This document shows positions 1 to 6,783 of a stretch of DNA of 19,962 nucleotides, in pieces. Within the stretch, counting starts at the first letter, position 1. Each line of letters starts with the position of its first letter. The stretch is from assembly GCA_031549725.1 (NCBI GenBank), contig JAVBPH010000062.1, positions 1 through 19,962 of the forward strand, read 5' to 3'. The notes beneath the pieces were generated by a model. The model searched no databases. It was not told the origin of the DNA and saw nothing but the letters and a program-made list of their open reading frames with translations. Made by a program: the position numbers and the translations under genes. This DNA is from UBA937 sp031549725. GTDB lineage: Bacteria; Spirochaetota; Spirochaetia; Treponematales; Breznakiellaceae.

Positions 1-268
1 AGCAGGTCCCTTCGAGAGCCTCAGGGACCGGGAACCCCGGTGGTTGAGGTCCTCGAAACCACCGGCGGCGAGGAGCTTTTCCGCAGCAGGTCCCTTCGAG
101 AGCCTCAGGGACCGGGAACCCCGGTGGCTGGGGTCCTCGAAACCACCGGCGGCGAGGAGCTTTTCCGCAGCAGGTCCCTTCGAGAGCCTCAGGGACCGGG
201 AACTCCGGTGGTTGAGGTCCTCAAAACCACCGGCGGCGAGGAGCTTTTCCGTGACAGGTCCCTTCGGT
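1..268. repeat. 84-bp tandem repeat array (three copies plus a partial fourth)
   Basis: Near-identical units start at 1, 85, 169 and (partial) 253, a period of exactly 84 bp. Each unit holds two dyads. The first is a short palindrome-like element with TCCCT/AGGGA arms. The second is a 9-bp stem, CCGGTGGTT (37-45) pairing with AACCACCGG (57-65) in copy 1, around a GAG-gtc-CTC inner hairpin. Because 84 is divisible by three, two forward frames stay open. One is open from the window edge to a TGA at 343-345 and would encode a 28-residue repeat. A diverged unit lies at 5482-5548. The array could be the 3' end of a repeat-encoding gene, but the conserved stems make a non-coding structured repeat more likely. 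Confidence 0.85.
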
Positions 269-404
269 CCGGGAGCGGGGGATTTTTGGGAGTTAGCCCC
301 TCCATACTTTACCTGATGAGTATTCATAGATTATACTTTCAATGACAGCAATGCGGAGTTACTATTTTATCAATTTGTTGTTATATTAGGTACGGAGGAT
401 ATAT

Positions 405-629
405 ATGCTCGAAGACAAAGTAAAAGCTGCCCTGGAAAATGTCCGGCCTTCTTTACAGGCCGACGGCGGAGATGTGGAATTTGTCAGCATCGATGAAAAC
501 GGCCAGGTATCAGTTAAACTTACCGGAGCCTGCGGAAACTGCCCCATGTCAAAGATGACCCTGAAAATGGGGATTGAAAATTATCTGAGAAAAGAAGTTC
601 CTGAAGTCACCTCAGTGGTGGGTGTCTAA
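405..629 (+). CDS. NifU-like C-terminal domain protein (Fe-S cluster scaffold/carrier)
   Basis: This 74-residue protein consists only of the Nfu domain. It carries the family CxxC motif (CGNC, about residues 43-46), which in this family binds a 4Fe-4S cluster between two subunits for delivery to apoproteins. The N-terminal half matches the usual family pattern of a helix followed by LQADGGDVE. The length is normal for a stand-alone Nfu domain. The ATG at 405 follows a GGAGG at 394-398 with 6 nt spacing, which fixes the start. It lies 38 bp before the YgiQ-type radical SAM gene on the same strand. Co-transcription is likely, and the neighbour is itself a 4Fe-4S enzyme that could be a client (inference). 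No convincing promoter was seen in 300-400. Confidence 0.9.
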   Translation: MLEDKVKAALENVRPSLQADGGDVEFVSIDENGQVSVKLTGACGNCPMSKMTLKMGIENYLRKEVPEVTSVVGV

Positions 630-667
630 TCCATATAATATCCCGCCTCTTTCCGTAATCAGCTTAT

Positions 668-2491
668 ATGAAAAGAACCGAACATCAATTTTTGCCCATC
701 ACCAGGCTGGATATGGAAGAAAGAGGCTGGGATGCCTGTGATTTTATTTTTGTTTCCGGTGATGCCTATGTGGATCACCCGTCTTTTGCCGCGGCGGTAA
801 TCTCCAGGACCCTGGAAGCGGCGGGTTTCAAAACCGGAATAATTCCCCAGCCTGATTGGAAAAATCCCGGATCATACACTGTTTTAGGCAGACCTAAACT
901 GGGCTTTCTGGTGGGGGCGGGCTGCATGGATTCCATGGTGGCCCATTACACCGCAGGAAAAAAGCCCCGTTCCGAAGATGAATACAGTCCGGGAGGAAAA
1001 GCCGGGTTGCGGCCGGACCGGGCGACCCTGAAATACGTGGAAGGAATCCGGGGGGTCTATAGGGATATCCCTGTGATCATTGGCGGGATTGAAGCCAGCC
1101 TGAGGCGCTTTGCCCATTACGATTACTGGTCGGATAAGGTCCGGCGGTCGATCCTGCTGGACTCCAAGGCGGATATCCTGGTGTTTGGCATGGGAGAAAA
1201 ACCCATCACCGGGATTGCGGAACGGTTAAAAAAAGGTGACGCCATTGGATCCATCAGGGATATCCGGGGAACCCTGGTCCGAAGTCATGGCAGGATCCCT
1301 TCGGAAACCGGGCCATACCTGGAGCTGCCCCCCTTTGAGGCAGTAAACGGTACGGATGAAAAGGCGCTCAGGGCTTATGCGGATCATTTTATGATCCAAA
1401 AACAAAACCAGGACCCGGAAACCGGAAAAATCCTTATTGAAAAAACCGATGAACGGCTGGTTATTCAAAATCCGCCGGCCTATCCCCTGTCACAAAAAGA
1501 AATGGATGCCCTCTATGAACTTCCCTTTACAAGAAAGGCCCATCCGGTTTATGAAGCCCAGGGGGGAATTCCCGCATTAAAAGAGGTTCAGTTTTCCCTG
1601 GTTTCCAGCCGGGGATGTTTTGGGGGTTGTTCGTTTTGTGCCATCACCGCCCATCAGGGGAAAGCGGTAACCGGGAGAAGCTGTCCCAGCCTGGTCCGGG
1701 AAGCCCGGGGATTAATCAGTCTGGAAGGATTTAAAGGGTATATCCACGACCTGGGCGGCCCCACAGCCAATTTTTCCGGTCCGGCCTGTGAAAGGCAAAG
1801 CCGGGGGAGCTTTTGTTCCAACAAGGAATGCCTCTTTCCGGAAATCTGCCCGCAAATGAAGGTTTCCCACAGGGATTATCTGGATATGCTGGATGCGGTT
1901 AAAAAAATCCCGGGAATAAAAAAAGTATTTATCCGGTCAGGAATCCGGTTTGATTATCTTCTGGCGGATACTGATTTTGGTGAAGGGTTTCTTGAAAATC
2001 TCTGCAGGTACCATGTCAGCGGGCAGCTAAAGGTTGCCCCGGAACATATTTCGGAACCGGTCCTCCGGGCCATGGGAAAATGCAGCAGCCAGGTATATGA
2101 AGCATTCAGAAAAAAATATACCGAAACAAACCATCGTTTAAACCTGAAACAGTACCTCATCCCCTACTTTATTTCAGGGCATCCCGGTTCTACCCTGAAC
2201 GATGCGGTGGAGCTGGCGCTCTACATGAAACGGACCAGGTTTATCCCTGACCAGGTCCAGGATTTCTACCCAACCCCGGGAACCCTGGCAACCACCATGT
2301 ACCACACCGGACTTGATCCCAGGACCATGATTCCTATCTATGTGCCCAAGGGAGACCGGGAAAAAAGGCTTCAGCGGGCTTTACTTCAATTCAACCGGAA
2401 GGAATTAAGACCATTGGTTAAGGAAGCACTGGAGAAAACAGGAAGAATTGATTTGATTGGCAGGGGACCATCGTGTTTAATACCATTTTAA
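668..2491 (+). CDS. ygiQ: YgiQ-family radical SAM protein
   Basis: This 607-residue protein matches the YgiQ family from its first residues (a FLPI...MEERGWDACD block, then GDAYVDHPSF) to the end. The radical-SAM cysteines are visible as CFGGCSFC, C317, C321 and C324, which would ligate the 4Fe-4S cluster that cleaves S-adenosylmethionine. The flanking regions (GYIHDLGGPTANF, VAPEHISEPVLRAMGK, FYPTPGTLATTMYHTG) are typical of the family. The biochemical substrate of YgiQ proteins is not established. An in-frame TAA at 656-658 makes the ATG at 668 the only upstream start, yet no Shine-Dalgarno sequence is seen before it, so translation may depend on the upstream Nfu gene. The reading frame is intact. 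Confidence 0.93.
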   Translation: MKRTEHQFLPITRLDMEERGWDACDFIFVSGDAYVDHPSFAAAVISRTLEAAGFKTGIIPQPDWKNPGSYTVLGRPKLGFLVGAGCMDSMVAHYTAGKKPRSEDEYSPGGKAGLRPDRATLKYVEGIRGVYRDIPVIIGGIEASLRRFAHYDYWSDKVRRSILLDSKADILVFGMGEKPITGIAERLKKGDAIGSIRDIRGTLVRSHGRIPSETGPYLELPPFEAVNGTDEKALRAYADHFMIQKQNQDPETGKILIEKTDERLVIQNPPAYPLSQKEMDALYELPFTRKAHPVYEAQGGIPALKEVQFSLVSSRGCFGGCSFCAITAHQGKAVTGRSCPSLVREARGLISLEGFKGYIHDLGGPTANFSGPACERQSRGSFCSNKECLFPEICPQMKVSHRDYLDMLDAVKKIPGIKKVFIRSGIRFDYLLADTDFGEGFLENLCRYHVSGQLKVAPEHISEPVLRAMGKCSSQVYEAFRKKYTETNHRLNLKQYLIPYFISGHPGSTLNDAVELALYMKRTRFIPDQVQDFYPTPGTLATTMYHTGLDPRTMIPIYVPKGDREKRLQRALLQFNRKELRPLVKEALEKTGRIDLIGRGPSCLIPF

Positions 2492-2502
2492 GCATAAAAA
2501 AA

Positions 2503-2534
2503 CCGCAACCGGGAGGAGGATAAACCGGTTACGG
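2503..2534 (-). terminator. Stem-loop with a U-tract on the minus strand
   Basis: CCGCAACCGG (2503-2512) pairs with CCGGTTACGG (2525-2534) with one C-A mismatch and a 12-nt loop. On the minus strand the stem is followed by a run of seven T, the layout of an intrinsic terminator. It begins 12 bp past the stop codon of the plus-strand radical SAM gene, so on the plus strand it has no T-tract. It may terminate read-through of the minus-strand operon, or be part of an unrecognised small RNA. Confidence 0.45.
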
Positions 2535-2645
2535 CCGAGTGAAGGAATTCTCGCTTGCATTCTACCTATAAAAACACCCATGCCCTAAAAGGTTACAGGA
2601 GAACATATTAAATAATATATCATCTTAGTTTAATAAAAACCTGTT

Positions 2646-2794
2646 ATATGAGCCTTTTTCAAAACTCGGTTAGTTTTGAAAAGGCTTTTGCAGAAAGAAT
2701 ACTATTTCCTTACCCATAAATAAAATAGTATTCTTTCTGCACTTACATCTAAGGTTGCTTTTTCAAAATTTGACATTTTGAAAAAGCCTCATAT
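2646..2794. repeat. Composite MITE-like element: terminal inverted repeats around three hairpins
   Basis: About 19 bp at the left end (ATATGAGCCTTTTTCAAAA, 2646-2664) is repeated inverted at the right end (2776-2794) with one mismatch. Inside are three stems: 2651-2685 (arms AGCCTTTT / AAAAGGCT, one bulge), 2690-2740 (a perfect 18-bp stem, GCAGAAAGAATACTATTT against its complement at 2723-2740, 15-nt loop), and 2757-2787 (13-bp stem, 5-nt loop). It has no open reading frame, so if mobile it would need a transposase from elsewhere. Part of its right half (from 2743) is shared with 5313-5341. Confidence 0.75.
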
Positions 2795-2815
2795 ATAAAA
2801 AAAATCCGGAAAAAT

Positions 2816-2848
2816 GAAGAATCCCGAGGCAGAACCTCGGGATTCTTC
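2816..2848 (-). terminator. 14-bp hairpin, probable minus-strand intrinsic terminator
   Basis: GAAGAATCCCGAGG (2816-2829) pairs perfectly with CCTCGGGATTCTTC (2835-2848) over a 5-nt loop. On the minus strand it is followed by ATTTTT and then a longer T-run, while the plus strand lacks a T-tract. It could end transcription of the minus-strand operon whose last stop codon is at 3118, although it lies about 270 bp beyond it. Confidence 0.6.
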
Positions 2849-2877
2849 GTTGTAGAGGAAATTATTATACAGGCTGA

Positions 2878-2973
2878 GGGTTCATACCACATACAAACGT
2901 TTCAACCTTCATCCAGGGCGTTAAAAAATGAACCTCCCCGCGGCGAGCGACCCGCGGGGTATCTTTAGAACCG
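2878..2973. repeat. Dispersed inverted-repeat element, copy 1 (diverged)
   Basis: The left arm GGGTTCATACC (2878-2888) is followed by CACA. There is an internal perfect 8-bp hairpin, CCCCGCGG (2936-2943) with CCGCGGGG (2952-2959), then GGTAT...GAACCG (2958-2973) as an imperfect right arm. This is the same plan as the elements at 3021, 9890 and 18253. Confidence 0.6.
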
Positions 2974-3020
2974 TTAATTACGCCACGGGAAGTTTCGTTC
3001 GAGAGGAAATTTATAATACC

Positions 3021-3094
3021 GTCTGGTTTAATACCACAACCTGTAAGCTTTGAGCCCCCTGAGCAGCGGCAAGCCGCGGGGTATTAAACCAGAC
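3021..3094. repeat. Dispersed inverted-repeat element, copy 2
   Basis: Perfect 15-bp outer arms, GTCTGGTTTAATACC (3021-3035) and GGTATTAAACCAGAC (3080-3094), enclose an asymmetrically placed inner hairpin, GCGGC-aa-GCCGC (3066-3077). The element is 74 bp, the same as the copy at 9890-9963. It ends 23 bp beyond the stop codon of the EcfT-like gene. Confidence 0.75.
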
Positions 3095-3117
3095 TTCCGA
3101 TTCAACCGATGCAAGCA

Positions 3118-3774
3118 TCAGGGTTTGAACCCCAACAGCCTTCCAATCACCGGAAAGAACCGGATAACCCAAACCAGAGCCAGCATAAGAAACAGAATAA
3201 ACATTCCCGGCAAGGACCGTTTCCGGACGGGAACCATATTTTCCTGCGGAGGATTGTCTTCTTCGGCACTGAGTTCTATCATCAACTGATCAATTCCTCC
3301 AATGATGTTTTTCCTGCTGATAATGCCTTTCCGTTCATTGATTTGCTCAAACATGCGGAAGGAATCGCTGACCAGGGATCCAAAGGTACCGGGTAATCTC
3401 AGATCCGGCCTAATACAAACCCGGGACAGCATGATCAGCCCTTCCAGGGTAACCGCCCGGTGGATGCCGCCCCATAAAGCCCCGGCGGTAATCCTGATTG
3501 GCCCTGCCTGGAAAATAACCTCCCCATAGGGGACCAGCAGGTTAAATAATACAATTCCCAGAATAACGATCAGGGTAATCAGGGGGTTGTTTTTCTTCCC
3601 CGCCAGCCAGGCCAAAAACCAGAACAGGAGAAATTGGATTATCCTGGCGACGGTGGAGGGATTAAAAAGAAAAGCCGGCATCATAGCCAATCCAACCATA
3701 CACAGGTCCTGGCTGAAAAAATGGTCCTGGTAAATGTCCCGCCGCTTTTGCCTGAAATCATCCAGAATCTTCAT
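3118..3774 (-). CDS. EcfT/CbiQ-like membrane protein
   Basis: This 218-residue polytopic membrane protein has hydrophobic segments near residues 23-40, 43-59, 65-82 and 190-208. The middle part (LWGGIHRAVTLEGLIMLSRVCIRPDLRLPG, about 100-129) resembles the segment before and around the coupling region of CbiQ/EcfT transmembrane components of ECF transporters. There is no ATP-binding partner in the window. The ATG overlaps the stop codon of the upstream Gx-family gene in an ATGA (3771-3774), so the two are translationally coupled. The family call rests on general sequence character and neighbourhood and is moderately sure. It may instead be a spirochaete-specific membrane protein that always accompanies the Gx protein. 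Confidence 0.6.
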   Translation of the reverse strand: MKILDDFRQKRRDIYQDHFFSQDLCMVGLAMMPAFLFNPSTVARIIQFLLFWFLAWLAGKKNNPLITLIVILGIVLFNLLVPYGEVIFQAGPIRITAGALWGGIHRAVTLEGLIMLSRVCIRPDLRLPGTFGSLVSDSFRMFEQINERKGIISRKNIIGGIDQLMIELSAEEDNPPQENMVPVRKRSLPGMFILFLMLALVWVIRFFPVIGRLLGFKP

Positions 3775-4316
3775 TTTTTAACCCGGGTCCTATACCAAAG
3801 GGATTTGGCGGTAAAATATTCACAGAATACTCCCAGGGCAATACCGGTAATAATTCCCGCAGCCAAAAAGGGAGGGATAATATATTTTACGATGGGACCA
3901 AACACAAAAAGCCAGGCCAGCAGAATCTGCAGAAGATTCGACACCACCGCCCCGGCGGCGCTGACCCCAATAAAACTGATCCGGCCGGCCCCCAGGCCCC
4001 GGCGGAGCCCAAACATGACCAGGGCGGATGCGGCGGTTCCCGCCAGGGAAAAGAGAAAAACGTAGGAAAAAAGGGTTCCCGTTACCAGCGCCTGCCCAAG
4101 AATCTTGATGATCACCAGCAGGAGAAAGGCCCTGAAGGTAAATATGTCCAGGGCAATCAGCAGGGGAAGATTGGCTATTCCCAAACGCATAAATGGCATG
4201 GGTTTGGGAATCATGTATTCAATTGTTGAAAGAAATAAACAGAAGGCCCCCAGAAGAGCAATGGTCCTCCGGTTCATTTCCCTGTTACCAGGTTGCTCCA
4301 TCGATGTAATCTTCAT
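3771..4316 (-). CDS. Gx transporter family / heptaprenyl diphosphate synthase component I-like membrane protein
   Basis: This 181-residue membrane protein matches the family annotated as Gx transporter or heptaprenyl diphosphate synthase component I: RTIALLGAFCLFLSTIEYMIPKPMPFMRLGIANLPLLIAL near the N-terminus, then several hydrophobic helices with GTLFSYVF and SLAGTAAS. It resembles ECF-transporter substrate-binding (S) components. The frame is open back to 4385, but the ATG at 4316 has an AAAGGA about 8 nt upstream, so I prefer it (MKITSMEQPG). It overlaps the end of the NusG-II gene by 32 bp and couples to the EcfT-like gene through ATGA. With the upstream gene it recalls EetB and EetA of Firmicutes electron-transfer loci. 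The transported substrate is unknown. Confidence 0.78.
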   Translation of the reverse strand: MKITSMEQPGNREMNRRTIALLGAFCLFLSTIEYMIPKPMPFMRLGIANLPLLIALDIFTFRAFLLLVIIKILGQALVTGTLFSYVFLFSLAGTAASALVMFGLRRGLGAGRISFIGVSAAGAVVSNLLQILLAWLFVFGPIVKYIIPPFLAAGIITGIALGVFCEYFTAKSLWYRTRVKK

Positions 4317-4671
4317 CGTTATGGTCCTTTCCTTCGATATGAAGGAATATCTTATTGGGGAGACAGGCAACCCATTGATTAGCACGCCGGATATATCCGG
4401 CGGCTACACAGGTTTGGTTTGCACAGGGAGATGAAATAATCCGGGCGCTGCCGTCGTGGATTTCCACCAGGGTAATACCAATTTCCCCCTGAACCTGGAC
4501 AACCGTATCCGCATCCATGGGATAGATCCATTTCCGTTCAGGGGCTTCAATTACAAATTCTCCCTGGGAATTGCCGGGTAGATAAATCAGAAAACCAGCT
4601 CCCAGGGTGATTACCAGGGTGAAACCAATTACAACAAAATCAAAGAGCTTAATTTTTACATAGGATTTCAT
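4285..4671 (-). CDS. NusG domain II-containing membrane-anchored protein (EetA-like)
   Basis: This 128-residue protein has one N-terminal membrane segment (about residues 11-31) followed by an extracytoplasmic NusG-domain-II-like fold. Three cysteines, C83 and C88 in SPCANQTCVAAGYI and C103 in VACLPNK, match the conserved SPC-x4-C ... CLPN pattern of this small family. The family is often encoded next to a Gx-type protein, as here. In Listeria and Enterococcus the corresponding pair (EetA/EetB) belongs to the flavin-based extracellular electron transfer locus. It starts 26 bp after the slyD stop and overlaps the Gx gene by 32 bp. No lipobox is seen. Function here is inferred only from family and context. 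Confidence 0.8.
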   Translation of the reverse strand: MKSYVKIKLFDFVVIGFTLVITLGAGFLIYLPGNSQGEFVIEAPERKWIYPMDADTVVQVQGEIGITLVEIHDGSARIISSPCANQTCVAAGYIRRANQWVACLPNKIFLHIEGKDHNDEDYIDGATW

Positions 4672-4697
4672 GGTGGTTATACTTCCGGAAATCCCTT

Positions 4698-5246
4698 TTA
4701 ATTATGGCCGCCGCAGCCTTCACATCCCGCATCATCCCCGCAGCTGCAGTCATCGCCGCAGCCGCCTTCGTAATGGGGATGGCCATGTTCAAGTTCCTCA
4801 GCGGTGGCTTCCCGGACGGAAACTATATTTACATCAAAGGTAAGGTTCATTCCGGACAGGGGATGGTTTGCGTCGATGGTGGCCATATTATTGGCTACTT
4901 TGGTGACCGTAACAATCCGCATCCCCTCGGGGGTTTCCGCCTGGAACTGCATGCCCGCTTCCACCATATTGGGATTTTCAAAATTATCCAGGGGAATATT
5001 AGCCACCAGGCTTTCATCCCGTTCGCCATAGGCTTCGGCGGCAGGAATGGTTACCTTAAAAGAATCGCCCTCTTTTTTGTTTTCCAGTTCTTTTTCAAGA
5101 CCCGAGATTATATTTTCATGCCCATGAAGATAGGAGAGCGGGCCGGAACCGGAGGAAGAATCGAGAACCTGATTATTCCCGTCTGTAAGGGTGTAGTCAA
5201 AACTGGCTACAAGGTTTTTGGATATATTCATAATACTTTTTACCAT
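4698..5246 (-). CDS. slyD: SlyD-type FKBP peptidyl-prolyl cis-trans isomerase
   Basis: This 182-residue protein has the FKBP fold with a SlyD layout: FKBP half (LSYLHGHENIISGLEKEL, residues 38-54), insert-in-flap chaperone domain (about 77-130), return strand (LTFDVNIVSVREATAEELEHGHPH) and a C-terminal Cys/His tail with cysteines at 163, 167, 169, 175 and 178. SlyD proteins isomerise prolyl bonds, act as chaperones and bind nickel or other metals through this tail. The ATG at 5246 has GGAAG about 9 nt upstream. Homology would also allow ATG 5231 (MNISKNLV), which lacks a good ribosome site. It is the first gene of the minus-strand run. A perfect -35 hexamer TTGACA lies at 5300-5305, but I see no matching -10. 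Confidence 0.92.
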   Translation of the reverse strand: MVKSIMNISKNLVASFDYTLTDGNNQVLDSSSGSGPLSYLHGHENIISGLEKELENKKEGDSFKVTIPAAEAYGERDESLVANIPLDNFENPNMVEAGMQFQAETPEGMRIVTVTKVANNMATIDANHPLSGMNLTFDVNIVSVREATAEELEHGHPHYEGGCGDDCSCGDDAGCEGCGGHN

Positions 5247-5558
5247 AAAATGCTTCTTCCGTAAAGCGCATCCGCGGGAATCCAGGGCGGGAATAGATTT
5301 GTCAAATCATTCTTACATCTAAGTTTGCCTTTTCAAAATTACGAACCTTACGGTCCGGCGGATTTTAAAAAAACCTGGTATTACATAAAAATCGGGTTAT
5401 TTATACTAATTAATGAGAGCCCGTTTTATATTACTTCTTCCTGGTCCCTTTGCCGCTTCGCCCTCCCGCTCCTCAGGGTCCGAGCTCCCGGTGATTGAGG
5501 CCCTCGAAATCACCTGAGAAAAAAACTTCCTTCAAGAACCCCAGGGACCGGATAATTT
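5247..5558. other. Gene-free intergenic region with repeat remnants
   Basis: These 312 bp between two minus-strand genes contain no convincing gene. They hold a fragment shared with the 2646-2794 element (5313-5341, beginning TTACATCTAAG and running into TTTTCAAAATT). They also hold a diverged single unit of the 84-bp repeat (5482-5548) close to the stop codon of the flavoprotein gene. Confidence 0.75.
5482..5548. repeat. Diverged single copy of the 84-bp repeat with a compensatory stem change
   Basis: The stretch aligns with the unit of the 1-268 array: CCCGGTGATTGAGGCCCTCG corresponds to CCCGGTGGTTGAGGTCCTCG, and the end (TTCAAGAACCCCAGGGACCGG) corresponds to TTCGAGAGCCTCAGGGACCGG. The stem is GGTGATT (5490-5496) with AATCACC (5508-5514). 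Relative to GGTGGTT/AACCACC, one G-C pair has become A-T on both sides. Confidence 0.75.
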
Positions 5559-6659
5559 CTATTCTGTTTTTATGGAGGTAAGGCCCAGCGCAAAAACAGG
5601 GCGGCGGAACAGGGGATTATACATTAAAGGGGATTTCAGGTTTTTCAGAATGATAGATAATTTTACCTTCCATAGTTTTCTTCTATAAACCTTCTGCCAA
5701 TGCGGGAAATCGTCCAAAAGGGATTCCCCCAAGGCCAGAGCTGTTTTGAGGGCATAACTAATCCCCTCGGCTGAACTGGGACTGATAAAGCCCCCGGCCT
5801 CGCCAATCAGCGCCACCCGCCCCTTTCCGGGGGAAGTCTGGAAAAAAGGTCCCGGCCGGAGGATAAAGGCACCATTTTTCCGGAAGCTGTTTTCAGGATT
5901 GATCCTATACCCCTGTTTTCTTAGTTCCTGCTTTAACAGTTCAAACCTTTCCAGGCAGTTTTTCCTGGAAGGAAAAGTAGCCCCCACCATCAGGGCATCT
6001 TCCTTTGGTATGGTCCAGGAATAAAAATCCGATATCCGGTTATCAAAAAATGCCCCATAGGCATGCAGCGGGGATGCATGCTTAAACCATTCCTGGATGG
6101 AAAAATATCTCCGTTTGGGACCGGGAATACCGAGCCGCCGCCGCACCGGGGATATTGCCCCGTCCGCACCCACCAGGATCCGGGTTTTTACTTCATAGGC
6201 CTGCCCCTGCCATGTATACCGGACTGTGATATGATCGCCGGTTTCGCGGTGGTTCCGGTACCAGGCGCCGTACCGCTGGGTCACCCCGGAAGGAATGAGG
6301 GAACAAAGCCATTTATCAAAGGCTTCCCGGTTAATATTTATATAGTTGCGCTGAAAATTCCTGGACTGTCCGCTGTTTAAATCGATGGCCCGTATCCCAA
6401 AAGGCTGGGGACCGCAGAGAACATCCCGGGGCAATGCCAGGCCAAACCGGGCCAGCATTTCCTGGGCGCTGGAATCCAGCAGCCCGCCGCAGCATTTCTG
6501 CAGACCACCGTAAAGGGGTTCCCGGAAGGTCCGTTTTTCCAGAACCAGTATTTTATATTTGCTGCCAATGAGCCTTGCCAATGTAGCGCCGGCAGGACCG
6601 GCCCCAATAATGACCATGTCGTAAAAAGTACTGTCTTCAACAGGCGGTTTGATGGACAT
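5559..6659 (-). CDS. Geranylgeranyl reductase-family FAD-dependent oxidoreductase
   Basis: This 366-residue flavoprotein has an N-terminal Rossmann motif (VIIGAGPAGATLARL, residues 16-30), a KCCGGLL motif (55-61), the second FAD motif (LVGADGAISPVRRRLG, 162-177) and the third (VALIGEAGGFISPSSAEGISYAL, 282-304), where Glu replaces the usual Asp of GD. This matches the geranylgeranyl reductase / digeranylgeranylglycerophospholipid reductase-like group that reduces isoprenoid double bonds, but the true substrate in such bacteria is unknown. The start at 6659 lies 14 residues before the FAD fold and has no strong ribosome site. It stands alone, about 310 bp upstream of the slyD operon on the same strand. 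A link to the polyprenyl-related Gx gene is only suggestive. Confidence 0.82.
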   Translation of the reverse strand: MSIKPPVEDSTFYDMVIIGAGPAGATLARLIGSKYKILVLEKRTFREPLYGGLQKCCGGLLDSSAQEMLARFGLALPRDVLCGPQPFGIRAIDLNSGQSRNFQRNYININREAFDKWLCSLIPSGVTQRYGAWYRNHRETGDHITVRYTWQGQAYEVKTRILVGADGAISPVRRRLGIPGPKRRYFSIQEWFKHASPLHAYGAFFDNRISDFYSWTIPKEDALMVGATFPSRKNCLERFELLKQELRKQGYRINPENSFRKNGAFILRPGPFFQTSPGKGRVALIGEAGGFISPSSAEGISYALKTALALGESLLDDFPHWQKVYRRKLWKVKLSIILKNLKSPLMYNPLFRRPVFALGLTSIKTE

Positions 6660-6783
6660 ACTTTATTGAACGATTTTAGAAGGTTGCTTGTCAAGGGAAA
6701 TGGGGGTTGTTAAATCTGAATATGGCAAGATGAACAGGGCACGCAGGATAGCCCATTATCAATGATATTTACTTATATCAAAA

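Larger units (their letters stand above)
2492..3117. other. Gene-free intergenic region packed with hairpins
   Basis: These 626 bp lie between convergent genes (radical SAM + and EcfT-like -). I see no plausible coding sequence. The region holds, in order, a stem-loop at 2503-2534, a composite inverted-repeat element at 2646-2794, a 14-bp terminator-like hairpin at 2816-2848, and two related repeat elements at 2878-2973 and 3021-3094. The stretch from about 2852 to 2890 is also an imperfect direct repeat of 3001-3037 (both begin AGAGGAAATT and run into the ATACCAC arm). Confidence 0.8.

Noticed and set aside
1..268. CRISPR array
   Set aside because: The whole 84-bp unit is repeated with no unique spacers, and no cas gene is present.
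40..345. A 101-residue repeat protein (28-residue repeats) in the tandem array
   Set aside because: Two frames are open only because the period is a multiple of three; there is no ribosome site, and stem conservation with a compensatory change in the diverged copy fits a structural repeat better. It could still be the tail of a gene starting outside the window.
2492..2600. A known riboswitch (c-di-GMP, SAM, cobalamin, TPP or similar) after the radical SAM gene
   Set aside because: None of the conserved core motifs I know could be found; only a simple stem with a minus-strand T-tract is present.
3021..3094. attC (integron) recombination sites for the arm/hairpin repeats
   Set aside because: The arms do not begin with RYYYAAC or end with GTTRRRY, and no cassette-like gene array or integrase is seen.
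3050..3396. Short plus-strand ORFs opposite the EcfT-like gene
   Set aside because: They are antisense shadows of a membrane protein that fits its operon, and partly consist of repeat DNA.
4317..4385. Longer start of the Gx-family gene at 4385
   Set aside because: It would overlap the NusG-II gene by about 100 bp; ATG 4316 has a better ribosome site and begins nearer the conserved part.
4704..5264. A 186-codon plus-strand ORF
   Set aside because: It lies entirely antisense to slyD, whose protein is clearly homologous to a known family; the product is compositionally odd and unrecognisable.
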